From Sipunculus nudus (lineage: Eukaryota; Annelida; Sipuncula; Golfingiida; Sipunculidae): a stretch of DNA of 64,000 nucleotides. The stretch is from positions 49,512,079 to 49,576,078 of the forward strand of contig CM049309.1 of NCBI GenBank assembly GCA_026874595.1, in the 5' to 3' direction. The notes under the pieces were generated by a model, which saw only the letters and a program-made list of their open reading frames with translations, was not told the DNA's origin and searched no databases. Shown piece after piece: positions 44,740 to 58,100 of this stretch. A program made the translations under genes and the position numbers. How positions within the stretch are numbered: the first letter of the stretch is position 1; every line of letters starts with the position of its first letter.

Positions 44740-45235
44740 ACTAAGTACCTTGTCTGTGCATCTATTAAATCTCGCTTTTATTACTTCTTACAGCCTTCTT
44801 TGGTTAACCTTTAATCTTCTTGAACGCCTTCAGCGAGAGCAAAACACAGTAGCTCGACCTGTGACGGGCACGAAAAGACTAGCACATATTACATCTGTCC
44901 TCCAGAAGCTTCATTAGCTCTCCATATCACATAGAATAAAGTTCAAGGTTGCTCTACTTACATATAAAGCGCTACATGATCTGGCACCAGCTTATCTGTC
45001 TGAACTACTCACACCATACAAGCCTACCAGGACCCTTGGTAGAGCTCTACTGGTAGTGCATTCATACTATCTGAAGACCTACGGAGGGATATCATTCTCC
45101 CCATGTGGCACCTGTGATATGTAACAGCTAAACATATATCTACGAGACGCCTTTACACTTGAACAGTTTAAAAATGGACTGGAGAAATACTTTTCGAAGG
45201 TGCTTATGACCTGTAAATATTAAACATAACCAATG
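44740..45235 (+). mobile_element. CR1/L2-like LINE ORF2 C-terminal fragment
   Basis: The frame gives LERLQREQNTVARPVTGTKR, 'AHITSVLQKLH', a stop, then 'SISHRIKFKVALLTYKALHD', 'LAPAYLSELLTPYKP', and later 'LRDAFTLEQFKNGLEKYF'. This is the conserved C-terminal end of CR1/L2/Jockey-type RT proteins, downstream of the RT domain. At least one stop interrupts it. An AT-rich tail with ATAAATAAAC follows near 45340. Confidence 0.8.
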
Positions 45236-45430
45236 ATAAACAGAGTCAATGAATACATAATACTAGTAACTTAACTTACCTGACTTGTAATTGTATCTTC
45301 ATGTATCATATTTTAATCGTTTTAATCTTTGTCTTGAATAAATAAACTTTTATTGGTTAAACTTTTATCATCAACATTTTATTAAATTAGCGCTCGTGAG
45401 CAGTTCGCTGGATGAGCGCTTTATCAATGT

Positions 45431-45506
45431 GCAATACTACTACTACTTCTACTACTACTACTACTACTAATAATAATAATAATAATGTTAATAATAATGA
45501 TAATAA
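45431..45506. repeat. (ACT)n / (AAT)n microsatellite
   Basis: About ten ACT units with one TCT interruption, followed by AAT units. Confidence 0.9.
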
Positions 45507-48500
45507 TAAAAATGCTCTGTTTATATAATGCGTTCTCACTATGGTACCAAGGCATATGGTAGAAAAGGGCATAACTCAGCATAAAACAAAGTCGCCAAAT
45601 TCCGCCAGTGAAGAGCATCATTAGATTTACATAAGAAAAGCATGCATTGAAATAAGCTGCATATTATAGCGGGAGGTGTTCCAGAAGAGAACATATAAGC
45701 AGTGAGAACGAATTTGTTCAGATTCAAACCTTTTTATTAAATAAACTTAATCAGGGCATTTGGTTAAAAAAAACTTATTAAGGTCTTTTTTATAATGAGA
45801 AGAAAATATACGTAAGAGGTAAGATCGTGTTTGTTGTATGTAAAAGACCTTTTGAAATTCATTTAAGTAAACCAAAAGTATAAGCTGCTTTATACAAGAA
45901 TATTCTAAGGGACTGATTTGATTTAATGTTTGCATAAATGCCTGTGAAAAGTCTACGATCATTCCATCAGAAGTAACGCTGGTGCACACGCTGTTACGTT
46001 TGTTACATGTTCTTACATCTAACTTTTAAAAGAAAAAAAATCAGCACGTCTCAGATTTCTCAGATCAATTTAGGGTTAAAATTGCAGGTTACTTGTAAAA
46101 TAAGGTGATAATAAAATTTTACTACATATGACCTTTTTACCTGGAACTGTGACCTTGAAGGTCAAATGCCTCCTTGGCAACCGGTTGATTATGAAACCTT
46201 GGATCCAAGTCATACTTTCTACCGCGGTTGTCAGCCATGAACAAAAGATGCCATCTAAAATCTTTAACAGGCACACTAGTGGGTTGCCCGGTCGACTATA
46301 GATCATGTTCCTACTTTTGCGTTACGCGCATGCAAACTATGTCGACATTAGCCAACAGTTTGCTACCTTTTTTTGTTTTCAAGATGTTTCACACGATGCC
46401 TCTATTTTTCTATATTTAAAAAAAAACTGATTATTGTCTTAATGATGATGTTGGCAACATGTTCCGTGTTAAATGCGTTCAGTTGTGCTTTAACTAACTT
46501 TTATACTGTTTCAAGCATTAAGTTTCCTATTTGTAAATTGAAATAAATAAGAAAAATCAGCTTTGACAGGGTCATTTTTCATTTGCTCAAGTTTCTACGA
46601 AACAATAAATGAGAACAAGCTAAGATATATCCCCAGTGAGACTATGTTTAATAATAAATCACAGAGTCAAACAGATATATATATATATATAATAATAGTC
46701 ATGGGCCTTGTTTGTTAAGAAGATGTGAGGGACCTAATCAATGATGTATAAACATACCAAAACGCGGCCAAAATCCCGGAAATAAGAGGGAAAAATCATC
46801 GGGAAATGAATGGTTGTCTAAATCGAGTCAATCTACCTGACACATTTTTTAAAAATAATTGTTCTCAGGTTCGTTTGAAGGGATTTCGGGTATTTTACTG
46901 TACATCTTAAGGTAAAATGAATTTCTTGTGAGTTACTATTCCTATAATTTAAATAAATTTCCTTGCGGATGAAGGGTTGGTATTAAAAAGTTACCTTTCT
47001 TCATTTAAATTAGGGGCATCATTGTCTCAAATAGAGTGCCTCACGGACGCATCAAGCGTATAGAACTCCGGATGCAGAGGATGTTCTGAGTAATTTTGTC
47101 GTATAAAGCCTTAAAGCAGATGGAATGCGATGCTGGGATGCAGGTTGTGTGAGAATAATGCCTGTGAAAACCTGAAATGATGACCATCACAGAAAGCCTA
47201 AACTTCTTGTCATTATTGAAAGTTCTGTTTAGTTGTAACACCATTTGATCTTTACTGATTTTCAGTAGTATGAAAAAGTGGCTGCAACATTTGGTTTAAT
47301 CCCTCAGTTTGAAAATATTTAGTGTAATTTACGTTCACGTGAAGAGCTGCAAATCGTATTTACATATATTTTTTTCTCTACAAAACGCGCTGCATGAATA
47401 TGACTTAAAACTCTTAAATTAACAACAATTTAAAAAAGTTTAAAATTTTGACAACGACACAGAAGAAGTAATTAGGAACATATGGCTTCCCTAAATCATT
47501 TAGACGAGGTTGAAAAGTTGAAAACATGTAACTTACACGAATTGGGTTACCAAAAGTCATCGTTAAAAAAAGGAATCTTTCTCTAAATATATAAGAAAAA
47601 GATAATTGGAAATAATTAAATTAATGATTAATCATGTGAAAATCTTGAAAAAATTACCACAATCTTGGGATTTTAGAGGGATAATAGATTTTTGGATTGA
47701 TTAAGAACTTTGAGATATATTACATAAAAGGTTTTATGTTTGTCAAACGATTAGGCCCTTTTTCTCATTTTACTACACTATTACAGGCACCAGCGCCACC
47801 TAGTGGAAATTGGCTGACGATTGTCCACCTTACCTGGTCTGTCATACGAAAGCTACCAGAGAGGGTAAGTTCATCAAGACCCCAAGCGCCCCCTAGGGGA
47901 CTGATCGTTGTCCATTCAAGCTAAAGTTATTAATTAGAACCTAAGCTTCAATCTAATTCCAAAAAAGTAAATTTTTGCATCAATTTGAAATGAAAATAAT
48001 TATTTTATCATGTTTGCCCCCCCCCCCCCAACTAATATTCATTACTTCGCTGTGACGGATGTATAGGCTACTTTATTTACAAACTGTTAGTAAACACAAC
48101 AAACTTTACTTCACCGACGAGAAAGCACAACATGTGACCCGAGGTGGCTGACTGCATACTAGCTGTTGTTGGTGAAGCAACACTACATATTGTCATTTGT
48201 AAACCTCTGTTTCCTCTTATTTGCCGCTAGATGTCTTTGCTGGACGTGTGTAGTTTAAGATCAGCGGCCATTTTTAGCGGACCCCCACATGTTATAAACA
48301 CCTGCCATAAAAGAAACGAACCGCCTGTGCATCGTGTGATCGGCGCTTATTGGCTTTTTTTTAAGTTTCAAGCGATTTTCTTTATTAAATAAAGTCGGAA
48401 ATCGGAATAGGCCCCTCTTAAAATGACATAAATAATTTATCTCACAAATATATTGTATTAAAAGTAATTTTAATAAATAAATTAAGTACCACATGAAAAT

Positions 48501-48667
48501 TACATAGTCTTCTTGTTCTGAACGTTCTCTTTGTATCCAAATATCTAGCTTAATCGATTGAAGTTTTTTTTTACATTTAATTTAAATCTAATATGTCATT
48601 TTATGTGTGCGTATATTGCAGTGTGTTTTACACGCTCGAACAAAGCTGATAAAAATATTTTGTTTTG

Positions 48668-48670
<3 letters not shown>

Positions 48671-48726
<56 letters not shown>
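48671..48726 (+). repeat. (GA)n microsatellite
   Basis: About 56 bp of pure GA. It creates artificial RERERE reading frames. Confidence 0.95.
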
Positions 48727-48730
<4 letters not shown>

Positions 48731-48880
48731 GGGAGAGAAGAATATATACTGACAAAAATATTATATACATACATATGATACCAACTGTATCCAGCTTCAT
48801 ATTTATATTAAAAAAAGAACTTATTCGAAGATAACAGTATCAGTTGGAGACACTTTATTGTCATAAAACGAGAATACGTC

Positions 48881-49073
48881 TTATAAGTTATTCAGTGATA
48901 TATGACTTGGTACCATGAACTTGTCGTAATCTCTATTGATATCATGGATTATCTCCTTCCTGGAAGTCCCATCTGGCTCACCTATAGTCACTGTGTGACC
49001 TCCAAGAACTCCAGGGGTTCTCTTGTTAATCTCAACCTCTACTTCAGCCAAGAATTTGATAAATAGTGATATT
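48881..49073 (-). CDS. Orphan C-terminal exon or retrocopy fragment, unknown product
   Basis: A minus-strand open frame ends at a TAA (48881-48883). It reads KFLAEVEVEINKRTPGVLG, 'GHTVTIGEPDGTSRKEII', then 'HDINRDYDKFMVPSHIS'. An AATAAA lies at 48859-48854, about 25 nt after the stop. The sequence looks coding in composition (charged, few repeats). Upstream AGs (e.g. 'gctgaag') could be acceptors. A terminal exon or a processed fragment both fit. Confidence 0.35.
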
Positions 49074-51360
49074 TATGATATATGTGCAGTGTCCTATCAT
49101 TTCGTTTTACGACCTGGTCCATTTATCTATGTCAGGAAGAATGACACGAATGTACTGTTGGGATTTCTATGCGAATTTTGTAATGTAGCAATTCAATGTG
49201 GGCTAGAGTGATATGTAGTCCTAATATAAAATATACTAGTTTGAATTTAACAAGTTTATTTTATATGCCAGAATATAAAAATAGGAATTCAAACCTTTAT
49301 GAAATATTTTAAATTAAAATAAAGTTTCATCAATCGAAATGGGATTAAAACATTAATATTGAGGATATTTGACCGACCGTCAAAGTGACTGGAAGAACTA
49401 CTCAGTGGCTATACGTAACAGGAACACAGGATGCTTGAAATTGGAATTTAAAATGTCTGAAGATTTTTTCATGACAAATTAAAAAAGAGATAATCATTGT
49501 TAAGCTTTAGTCTTCAACTTAGAGGGATAGGAAATTTGAAATCTTAAAGTGTACTTAAAATATAATGTTTAAATGAAAAATAAATAAATTCTTTTAACTC
49601 TATTTCGCCGGAATATGTGATTCAAATGTTCATGTATTCGACATTCCATATGCCCCCTTGGTTTGGTAGTTTGAGATCTATGCCCACTATATGGAAATAA
49701 CTAAATCTGAAAATATACAACGTTTGATATAGGAATCCCAGTGATTTTTATTGTATTTTTTTACTTAGACATCTAATCTAATAAAAACATACATTTACGC
49801 CTAACGTTAATGTGCCTCACGTATCAGAAATGAACAGAGGTCTGTTCTGCCGGTACTGAAACTGATAAACATTTATTTATTTTATATGATATATTATCAC
49901 AATATATATAGCAAACGCTGGCAGTAACATACCGAGGTAAAGTCCAGTATATTGAAAATCTCATTTCAAAATCTAAAGATGTTGGAAAAAATTAAGTTAT
50001 TTTCATATGTTAAAAGTGCGAGGTTTACTTCACACAGAATTAATTTACTCGTTCTCTGGTTTATATTAATACTATAATGTACTCGGGTTTAATCTTATAA
50101 ATAACATAAAGACATGTATTTCGGGATAAATTAAGTCTGATATATTGAGCGGTCGATGATGACATGAACATTCGCAAACAATGATATGTATTGGGAAGAA
50201 AAAAATAAAAATAAAAAGTTAACTTTTTAACTCGGTAACTTATTTATGTGCACTCATATATTAGTTATTTAAGCTGTGTCATCATAACTATGCAATTTAT
50301 TTAATTTTTCAAACCATCACCGTATGCTACAGAAAAAATTAAAGAAAAAGAGGGAAAGCTATTATTATCGGTAATATGAGGTCTTTTTACAAGCTTCTGT
50401 GCATCTCAGCTAATTACGTAGACAAAACTTTTCATCAAGCAGACAAAAAACGCCCCGTGTGTTTGCATCGTGTTTGGGCTGGGTATTGTATTATTTCATA
50501 TGGAGACTGGCCTAATCGAAAGGGCATCCTTTATAAAGAGAATTCATATTGTAGGCACATAAAAGAAAACATTTAAAAATTTGGGATCATGAAAATAAGA
50601 AATGTTATTAGTATCTGAATTAAAAAAAAGCGAACACAGGAAGAATCGTCATGTGCTAGCAGAATACATTCACTATTGACAATGAAAAAGGCATGAAAAG
50701 AGGCATTAGGCACTTTTCATGTTTTGTACTCGATAGAATACAAATATATAGGTGATAGATGAGTTCGCTTTGACTTGGTGTGGTACAATTGATTTTGACA
50801 CACACACAAAACAGCTTACTTAGGTTGTGGTGGCCTGGTCCACCACCACAAAAGCGGCTTTTTCCACCTTCGTTCGGCAAGATTTCCGTCGTGAACGATC
50901 AAAGCATTCGTTTTCATTTTCAACCAGTTTCTTTTATGTATGTATCAAAGAATAAAAATACGCTCCGTTATGAATCATATATCTCCAAGGAAAAGGTACT
51001 GACACGATATACGTAGTATACTGCAATGTCAAATGAACGCGCAGTCAGTCCGTTATTTGGTTTTAGAATGTTCGAAGAATTACCTAGAATGTTCCTGAAA
51101 TTCCTAGAAGACAATAGTATTTGCTTTGTAAATATAGGTTCTGTTGTGATAGGAATGGATATATTAAAGTGTATAACACTTAAAATACATAAAATTGGAA
51201 GTGATATTTTGTTACATCATGATCAATCTAAGGCTGGATCGTCAATCTTTCTTTGATAAATCCTTAATAAGTGATACATTGAAGGCCAAAAAGGTGAAGG
51301 ACGTAAGGTTCGTCCATATGCGTGACTTGAAAATATGAAGTACAACATGACCTAGTGACG
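49074..51360. other. Region 3' of the receptor gene
   Basis: The 3' UTR of the minus-strand receptor must start just below 51361. I could not fix its polyadenylation site. No other gene seen; ORFs are short. Confidence 0.5.
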
Positions 51361-51899
51361 TCATTCAGTAATGCCGTTCGGAAAATACTGTAGTGTAAGG
51401 GGATGAAAGAGTAATAACGATATGGCGACTATAAACAACAAGAAAAACCAGAAGAGGAAACGATCAACCACTTCCGCTACTTTTTGCCAGTCTTTTGAAT
51501 AATCTGGCTCTGCCTCGCTTTCACTGTCTTTGTCTGAACGCTTCGAAACTTTAGATGGCGAGGGCGGAAGCCGCCGTTCCCATGGCGACCCAAATGAAGT
51601 CTCGTGAGTTGTGCTCCCGCGGAGACTACCGTTTAAGGCAATAATAGGAACTTGCTCCTCAGAATCCTCCTCTACACTGTGCACTAGTTTTGAGTTTGTT
51701 TTGTTTCTTCTTTGGGGCTGGTTCCGCCGCTCTTGCTTCTCTTTTGGAACCATGCATAGTAACCTAGCTAGGTATTGCAGGAAAATGATTTGGACCCACT
51801 TGGGCACGGGTCGGTCCGTAACGCCATGCAAGTTGAGCACCAAAACTGTGAGCACCATCGAAAGTGTGGTAACAGCCATCGTACATGTCAGATAGATAC
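51361..51899 (-). CDS. nAChR-like subunit last exon: M3, cytoplasmic loop, M4, stop
   Basis: The acceptor is 'tctgtcttgtag'. Joined to the previous exon it reads PLLGIYLTCTMAVTTLS, then MVLTVLVLNLHG, the typical M3 end. Next come 'RPVPKWVQIIFLQYLARLL' (start of the cytoplasmic loop), a basic stretch KEKQERRNQPQRRNK, an acidic and serine-rich segment, and 'YSKDWQKVAEVVDRFLFWFF' leading into M4. The stop is at 51361-51363. The M3-M4 loop is short, about 100 residues. The whole M3-to-stop region lies in one exon. Confidence 0.93.
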
Positions 51900-52130
51900 C
51901 TACAAGACAGAATATAACTCTTAGTATTCAGGTATATACCTGATGAAAGTATAGATAATAAACCAGGATATATTTCAAGGAAATTTTAGAAATGAACAAA
52001 TATGTAATCAAGCGTTCCCTGTCAGCATAATGAGCACCTTGAGGCCCACCTAGTTGAAGGTAAATGGACCAAAGTCACCAGAGACAGAGGTCTTAATTTC
52101 AAAGTTGCACCATAACCAGTGAATCTCGGG

Positions 52131-52182
<52 letters not shown>

Positions 52183-55100
52183 CATCAGAATGGATTTTGA
52201 ATGAAAATATGAAAATATATGTCCATCAAATTTTCAGACTACACAAGTACAGGACTACATTTTCCATTTACAGTTGCATATGCCTTGTAAAACATAACAT
52301 ATTCACATGCAAACGTATAGATATACTCTAAATATTCAGGAAACGCGAGAAAACTAAAAAGAAAACGTTCTCCTAATGATACCATAATGTCTATTTGCAA
52401 TGCCCTTCTTTTATTGAATCTTGGGTTCATTATTTCAACACTGTAACATTAATATGTGACGGAATTGTTTCAAAGCTTCTTTCAAGCACTGACTACTTTC
52501 TTATTAACTCTTTAAGGTAACAGAGCTGTCTGATAAGCATGTGTTATGATTGTTCCAGTTTTTCCTTAATAAATTACAAACCGCTTGTCTCTGGTCCATT
52601 GAAATGTACATATTCTAATAGCTGATATAATGTGCTCTACATTGTGGTATATAGAATGTCTTATATTTGTTGATTATTTTTTAATATTAAAACATTTTAC
52701 TGAATTTCAGATATTTGACTAAACATAATTTATTCCAGCATACAAGTAACAGCTACAGAATACCTTTGGGCACCATCTTAAGATACAGGGTACTCTTCCT
52801 GAATTTTGTTATTAACGGTTTAACTTGCAATATTATATTTTTTTAGGATAATTAACTTCAAAATGTAATCAAATATGTACATTTTTTTGTAAATAATCAC
52901 CTATAAAAGACTTCATTAAAAATAAGCATAAATTAAAAATATGCATTTTAGAACATCTACATAATGAAAATGAAAAGTTTTGAAATATTAATTGTTTACA
53001 AATATCAGTCAAAGTATACATATATCAAACTTATAAACCTGTTAAAAATTTAACCAATTATTGAAAGCCAAAAGATGTTTTGAAATATTAATTGTTTACA
53101 AATATCAGTCAAAGTATACATATATCAAACTTATAAACCTGTTAAAAATTTAACCAATTATTGAAAGCCAAAAGATGTCATTTACCACATTTTAGAGAAT
53201 AATTTAAGCTTTCAGAATATGTACATGTTTCGGTTATATTAAGGAAAGCTGAAATAATATTAAATTAGATATTACAGACAATTCTTAGTCCTTAAAGGTA
53301 ACTTTTATGTGCATCATGGCCGGAGGACGTAGCTTTTATTGAAGTATGAAATAGGTTTCTCTTTCATCCACCGGCTTCTGTGTCTCAGGGGTAGTGAATA
53401 TATATAGTTCATATATTTATATAGTTCATACCACTTTCAATTCACAAAAAAATTTTTTTTTCAATTTTAGCATTTTATTTATAAATCTACATAACATTCT
53501 GGCCGGGTTTCTCTTGTCTAGTGTCTATATTTTTGTAATTTATAGTAATCCGGTCCAGCTTTTTTTTAAATATCTCACTTGTTCTGTAAAACGCATATTT
53601 TGTGTATATGGAGAATAAAATACAAAAATACGGTACTTTCAAATATGATTATAATTATTGCTTATAATCTTTATTTAACATTTATTTTTAAGGAAACAAG
53701 TGAATTGGTAATGAACTTTACATGATTTTTGTTTTACAGCTTTTCCTCTTAGCATGAAACTGTGGTATGAAACAGATTTCTTGTCTTGAAGCATGAATAA
53801 TGTAACTCATAAATGTCATACAAGTTCAGTTACTATAAACACCGATGTTTCCGGATGGGCGTTCTACAGAGTTTCGACATTACATTGGTAGATCGTCAGA
53901 GGGCGCTAAGAAACAAATACGATGCAATTGAAAAAAACGACTAAGCCATTTTAAACTATTGCTTAGAAATGTGTACTTGTTTCAAATATTGTCAAAAGCC
54001 GTGACCCTAAAATAAATATGCATACTAGTATAAGTATATGGTATCAAGCGTGAGATTGATTAACCATTCCGCACGGGTCTGTTCATGAATAGTGAACTTT
54101 AATAAAACAGCTCCACCAGAGCGACTTAAAATCTGGTCTGTTACAAGATCAGTTTTCGAATATTGATGTGAAATTTTGCACATGGTTATCAAATTTTAGA
54201 TGCCAGAGGGAAGTAACGTGGGACTTTTTCGCGGTCCCTGGTGAAATGGGTGATGAGACACACATCCGTTCTCACTAGGTCAGGGAAACCTGGCCACTTC
54301 CGGTTCAGTTTCAGCACGTCACTGCTGCCATGCCGTGCCATGATCTGTCGCCAGTCTGCGGCGCCAGGGGAAATATTTGTCATTTGTACATGGTGGCTCA
54401 TAACCGAATCAGGAGCCCGCAGACTGGTATGTCTAGTCGATAACGTATCCTTAATGTGCTTTTAATAACTATGCACTATCAAATTCCCATATACAGTCAT
54501 TACTTTTTTATATCAAAAGCCGCATCTTAATTTTTCACGATGTGCGATGTTTTTCCTACCATATCATATTTTATCTTTAATATTGTAAGATTATGCCAAC
54601 AGTATTGAACTGTGTGATTGTAATGAAATAAAACCTCTGTTCTCTCAAAAAATGTTTAAAAAGGTATAATTACAAACGACTGTCGGTATACTGTGTATGT
54701 TTGATAAGGGGAACCCACATTAAACAGACTGCATTAAAACTCTTCCGGAGTCACTTTCCATTTATTCAAATGAATGCGGCATTCAATCAACTTTAACATA
54801 GACCTTGGCGTACACAATTTTCCAAGGTTGTTCTAAATGTCATGACGCCAGCAGTCATCCACGGGCATTAGTCGATAATAAAATTACTTTACCCAGGGGC
54901 GACCCGGTAGATTTTGTTTACCACAGATATTTTGGATGCTGTTAAAGCTTGTTGACATTCACTCTCAATACTCCTGGGAAATTTTAACATTCTTGTGTGC
55001 CTGGCACCACATGCGGGGTGTTTCGTAATTTTATTACCCAATAATGATATGTAAAACAAAATGCAGCACCGAGCCTCTGTAGGCTTCAGCGAAATGGAAC

Positions 55101-58100
55101 AAGGGTTACTCCCTCTGACGGACGGCCAGTCCGATCAATCGGGTGATTTGCATACCAGTAGGTGTAGACTGGTTTCTTACACTAAGAGTAGACTGGTTTC
55201 TTACTCTGTGATATATATACATCACGTCAAAGTTAAAGAAAGCGTATTATTTCTAACACGAGGGCGACGCATCAGGATTAAACTCATGTTTATTCTTACA
55301 TACAGTTAATAACTGGGAAGCCAAGTTCAACGAGAGAGGTATAGGCGGCGCTGTTTTCATGGTTTTAGCGCCTCTTTCTATATGCGATTCCATGCAGGCA
55401 TAATAACAGTTAACCGTTTAAATTCACGAACAACCCAGTAGAGATATAAGGACTATATAATTAATAATTCTATTTCGAAACCTAATTTGTACTTCGCACC
55501 ACCCATCCCGGTGATAATAACTGCTGCTAGATCAGCTGGAGCTGATGGTATGTCAGTAATTTTGTACTTGGGCTCAACGGTCACTGATGTCGTATCCTCT
55601 AAACTATTCCCATTCGCTCCAATGAAATGTCTAGACTGACCGTGTTTGCAAATATTCTCGTCTCGTTGTTAATTAATGTTTGGAATGTCTGGCTTACTGA
55701 TATGTTGAAAGCCGTATAATGTGAGGAATATTATCCACATACACGAGTGTCTTTCAGGGAAGACACTAAATAGGCAAAATTGTTCGTGGGCTTGTTTTTT
55801 ATACGTTTTCGTTTTTGGAAAATGGCTTTTCCTTTTGTTGTTATTAAAAATACGACTGCTATCAAACGGTATAGAAGGAAATGTTGAACTTAAATTTTAC
55901 TGCAATTTTCAATATGATTGGTAGCACGACTTCAAGTATGCTATATGAAATTCATTTTGCAGGACCATGAAGAGTCGTGATACGCAAATATTCCGGCGGG
56001 TTACATTAAACTTTGTTCAATCGAAGGATTCCCAATGTAGTTTGGCAATAGATCGTTCGTTTTGGCAAATAGGCCTAATGCCACACGTTTTCTGCAATGG
56101 TGGAACGGGTATGAGCCGAATAAAAAGTATTTTTAAATAATCAAAATATTAGAATATATATTTTTAGTTCCAACTAATGATGGTCCTGGTCTTTGGTCAC
56201 GTGCACACAATTATGCACTGTGAAGCTGCTAATTGGATGCAGGGGGTCCTAAAAAACTATCAAAGTCAGTTGAGGACGTCATGTCACCTGCCTACATGAT
56301 TCAATCGAACTCAGAAAAAATAAAACATAAATGTTGTAAACTATAAATCTTGGACCGAAAAGAACGCTGGTGTAACCGTCTTTGACGCTCAAAATTTCAT
56401 TTGGACGGTGGGCTCTGGGGTCATTTGATGAGCAAATGTGGTGTGACCGAGAGCATCCAAGGCCACAGGCCATTTGGACTACATCAAACATACTGACGAC
56501 TGACCCTTACATTTGATTAAATGTCGCATTTTCCAGGTGCCCGTCTAAGCGAGGTCTTATTTAAAGAGCAAACAAGTTTTGGGACCGTGGAAAAGTGGTC
56601 CTTATTTTAGGTGGTCTCATACCGTGGTGCTCGTTACTTACCTAACAGCGGAATGTGGTCTGACGTCTTGGGAATGGTATCTGTAACGTTAAGGAGGAAT
56701 ATCCTGAACGACAGCAGAACCACCACCCCTATCTGAACCTTTTGACCAGGAGGACAGAAGAATATTGATAACAACAACACTGACGTCACAAGACTGGGCA
56801 GGATCACATTCATGACGTAAAAAGTATGACGTCGTTTTAGATGCACGGTAAAGGCCACGAAAGAAAAACGTTCATTTGGACAGCACTGGTATGAGAATTC
56901 GTCTCGCAGGACTTTTGTTCCTTTAATTTCCCACTCTCCATTCAGCTCGTACGAGTCCAGGTTCACAAACGTCTCCATGTTTGAAAGATTCATTTTTGTA
57001 GTATGGTAGGACCAAGCTCCGAAACGCCACGAACATGCCTGGGCGTCAAATGGAAAATAGGTAATGTCTATGTCGCACATGGTCCTGAACACCCCTCCAG
57101 GCTCCCAATGGACCAGTCCACGATGGGTTATCATCGCCCGAAATCTTTTGTAATCTCCGTAGATCTCCTCAGCCCTGTAATTAGACATTTCATGTGGTAT
57201 TCAATTACATTATTTATGCCAAATAATAATCATAATCACACAGGTTAATGTGCTTATTATCTGCTCTCAACAAATGAGACATAAAAGTAAAAAAAAAATA
57301 TGCTATGCAAAATTAAAGACTTGATCAACAACAGAATATCTTTATAGGATATCCGGCATCCTAGCCATTATCCGGTACCACTCAAAATGTCTTTCTCTGT
57401 AAGAGATAAACTTATTTGTTTTTTTTATGACATTTTTATGACAGTCAATACCAGAAGAGTCCTGTTATAACCGGGGCCCGGTGTCAGGAGCAAAATACAA
57501 TTAGTATAATAATTATGAATAACATGACAATACAAGTAAATTAATATAGCTTGCAGGATCGAGTGGAAGACGTTCAAAGATGTGAAAACTAAAATTACGA
57601 AAAAAAAGGTATTTCCTAAAAATTTCAAATCTTCTGTTTACGCAGATAAACTGAGATCTCTAAGGGACCAACTGAAAATATGCGGTAGAAAAATGGATAT
57701 ATTCATTCATAAAAAATCTGAGATGGCCTAGGAGGACCGATAAAACAAGAACCCGATAGTTTTTGTACTGTTTAAGTTGGCGTCCTGTAAGTTCATGTCA
57801 AGAGACTGACTGAAATCTATATAAAACTCAAGCAAGATATCTTGTCTGCCGAGAAAAAAAAGAGAGATTTGTTAATAGAAACTTCAAAACGGGATGCGGA
57901 GAAACAAGGACAATGGTGCTTCAGTAGTTCTACTTCCGTTGCGCGAAATGGTTCCTCGTTCTAACAACTCATGATCAGGTTATGTTTTCTAGACAATTAA
58001 ATATTACGTCATAAAACGATTTCAAATTACCCGTAGAAAGAACGGGTCTTCGTAATGACAGAAGTGGCTTTCAGTGTAATTCACAGATGGAGTAAATTGG

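Larger units (their letters stand above)
45236..48880. other. Intergenic, no recognised gene
   Basis: Contains the (ACT)n array and a diverged local duplication at 47785-47920 ('cagcgccacctagtgg' and 'aagcgccccctagggg', each followed by 'gattgtcca' or 'cgttgtcca'). No gene seen. Confidence 0.5.
51900..56641 (-). other. Receptor intron between the M2 and M3 exons
   Basis: GT-AG intron of 4.7 kb with the (AT)n array, the 100-bp tandem duplication, the nested orphan exon-like ORF at 54.2 kb and a partial R2 repeat. Confidence 0.75.

Noticed and set aside
48558-48834. ORFs with RERERE repeats
   Set aside because: They come from the (GA)n microsatellite and have no other coding features.
50800-50880. 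Possible exon with strong donor (ACCTAA|gtaagc) on the minus strand
   Set aside because: The one frame open up to the donor gives a low-complexity, W/P-rich peptide with no plausible acceptor or family.
57003-57248. Plus-strand ORF over the receptor exon
   Set aside because: Shadow of the minus-strand cys-loop exon.
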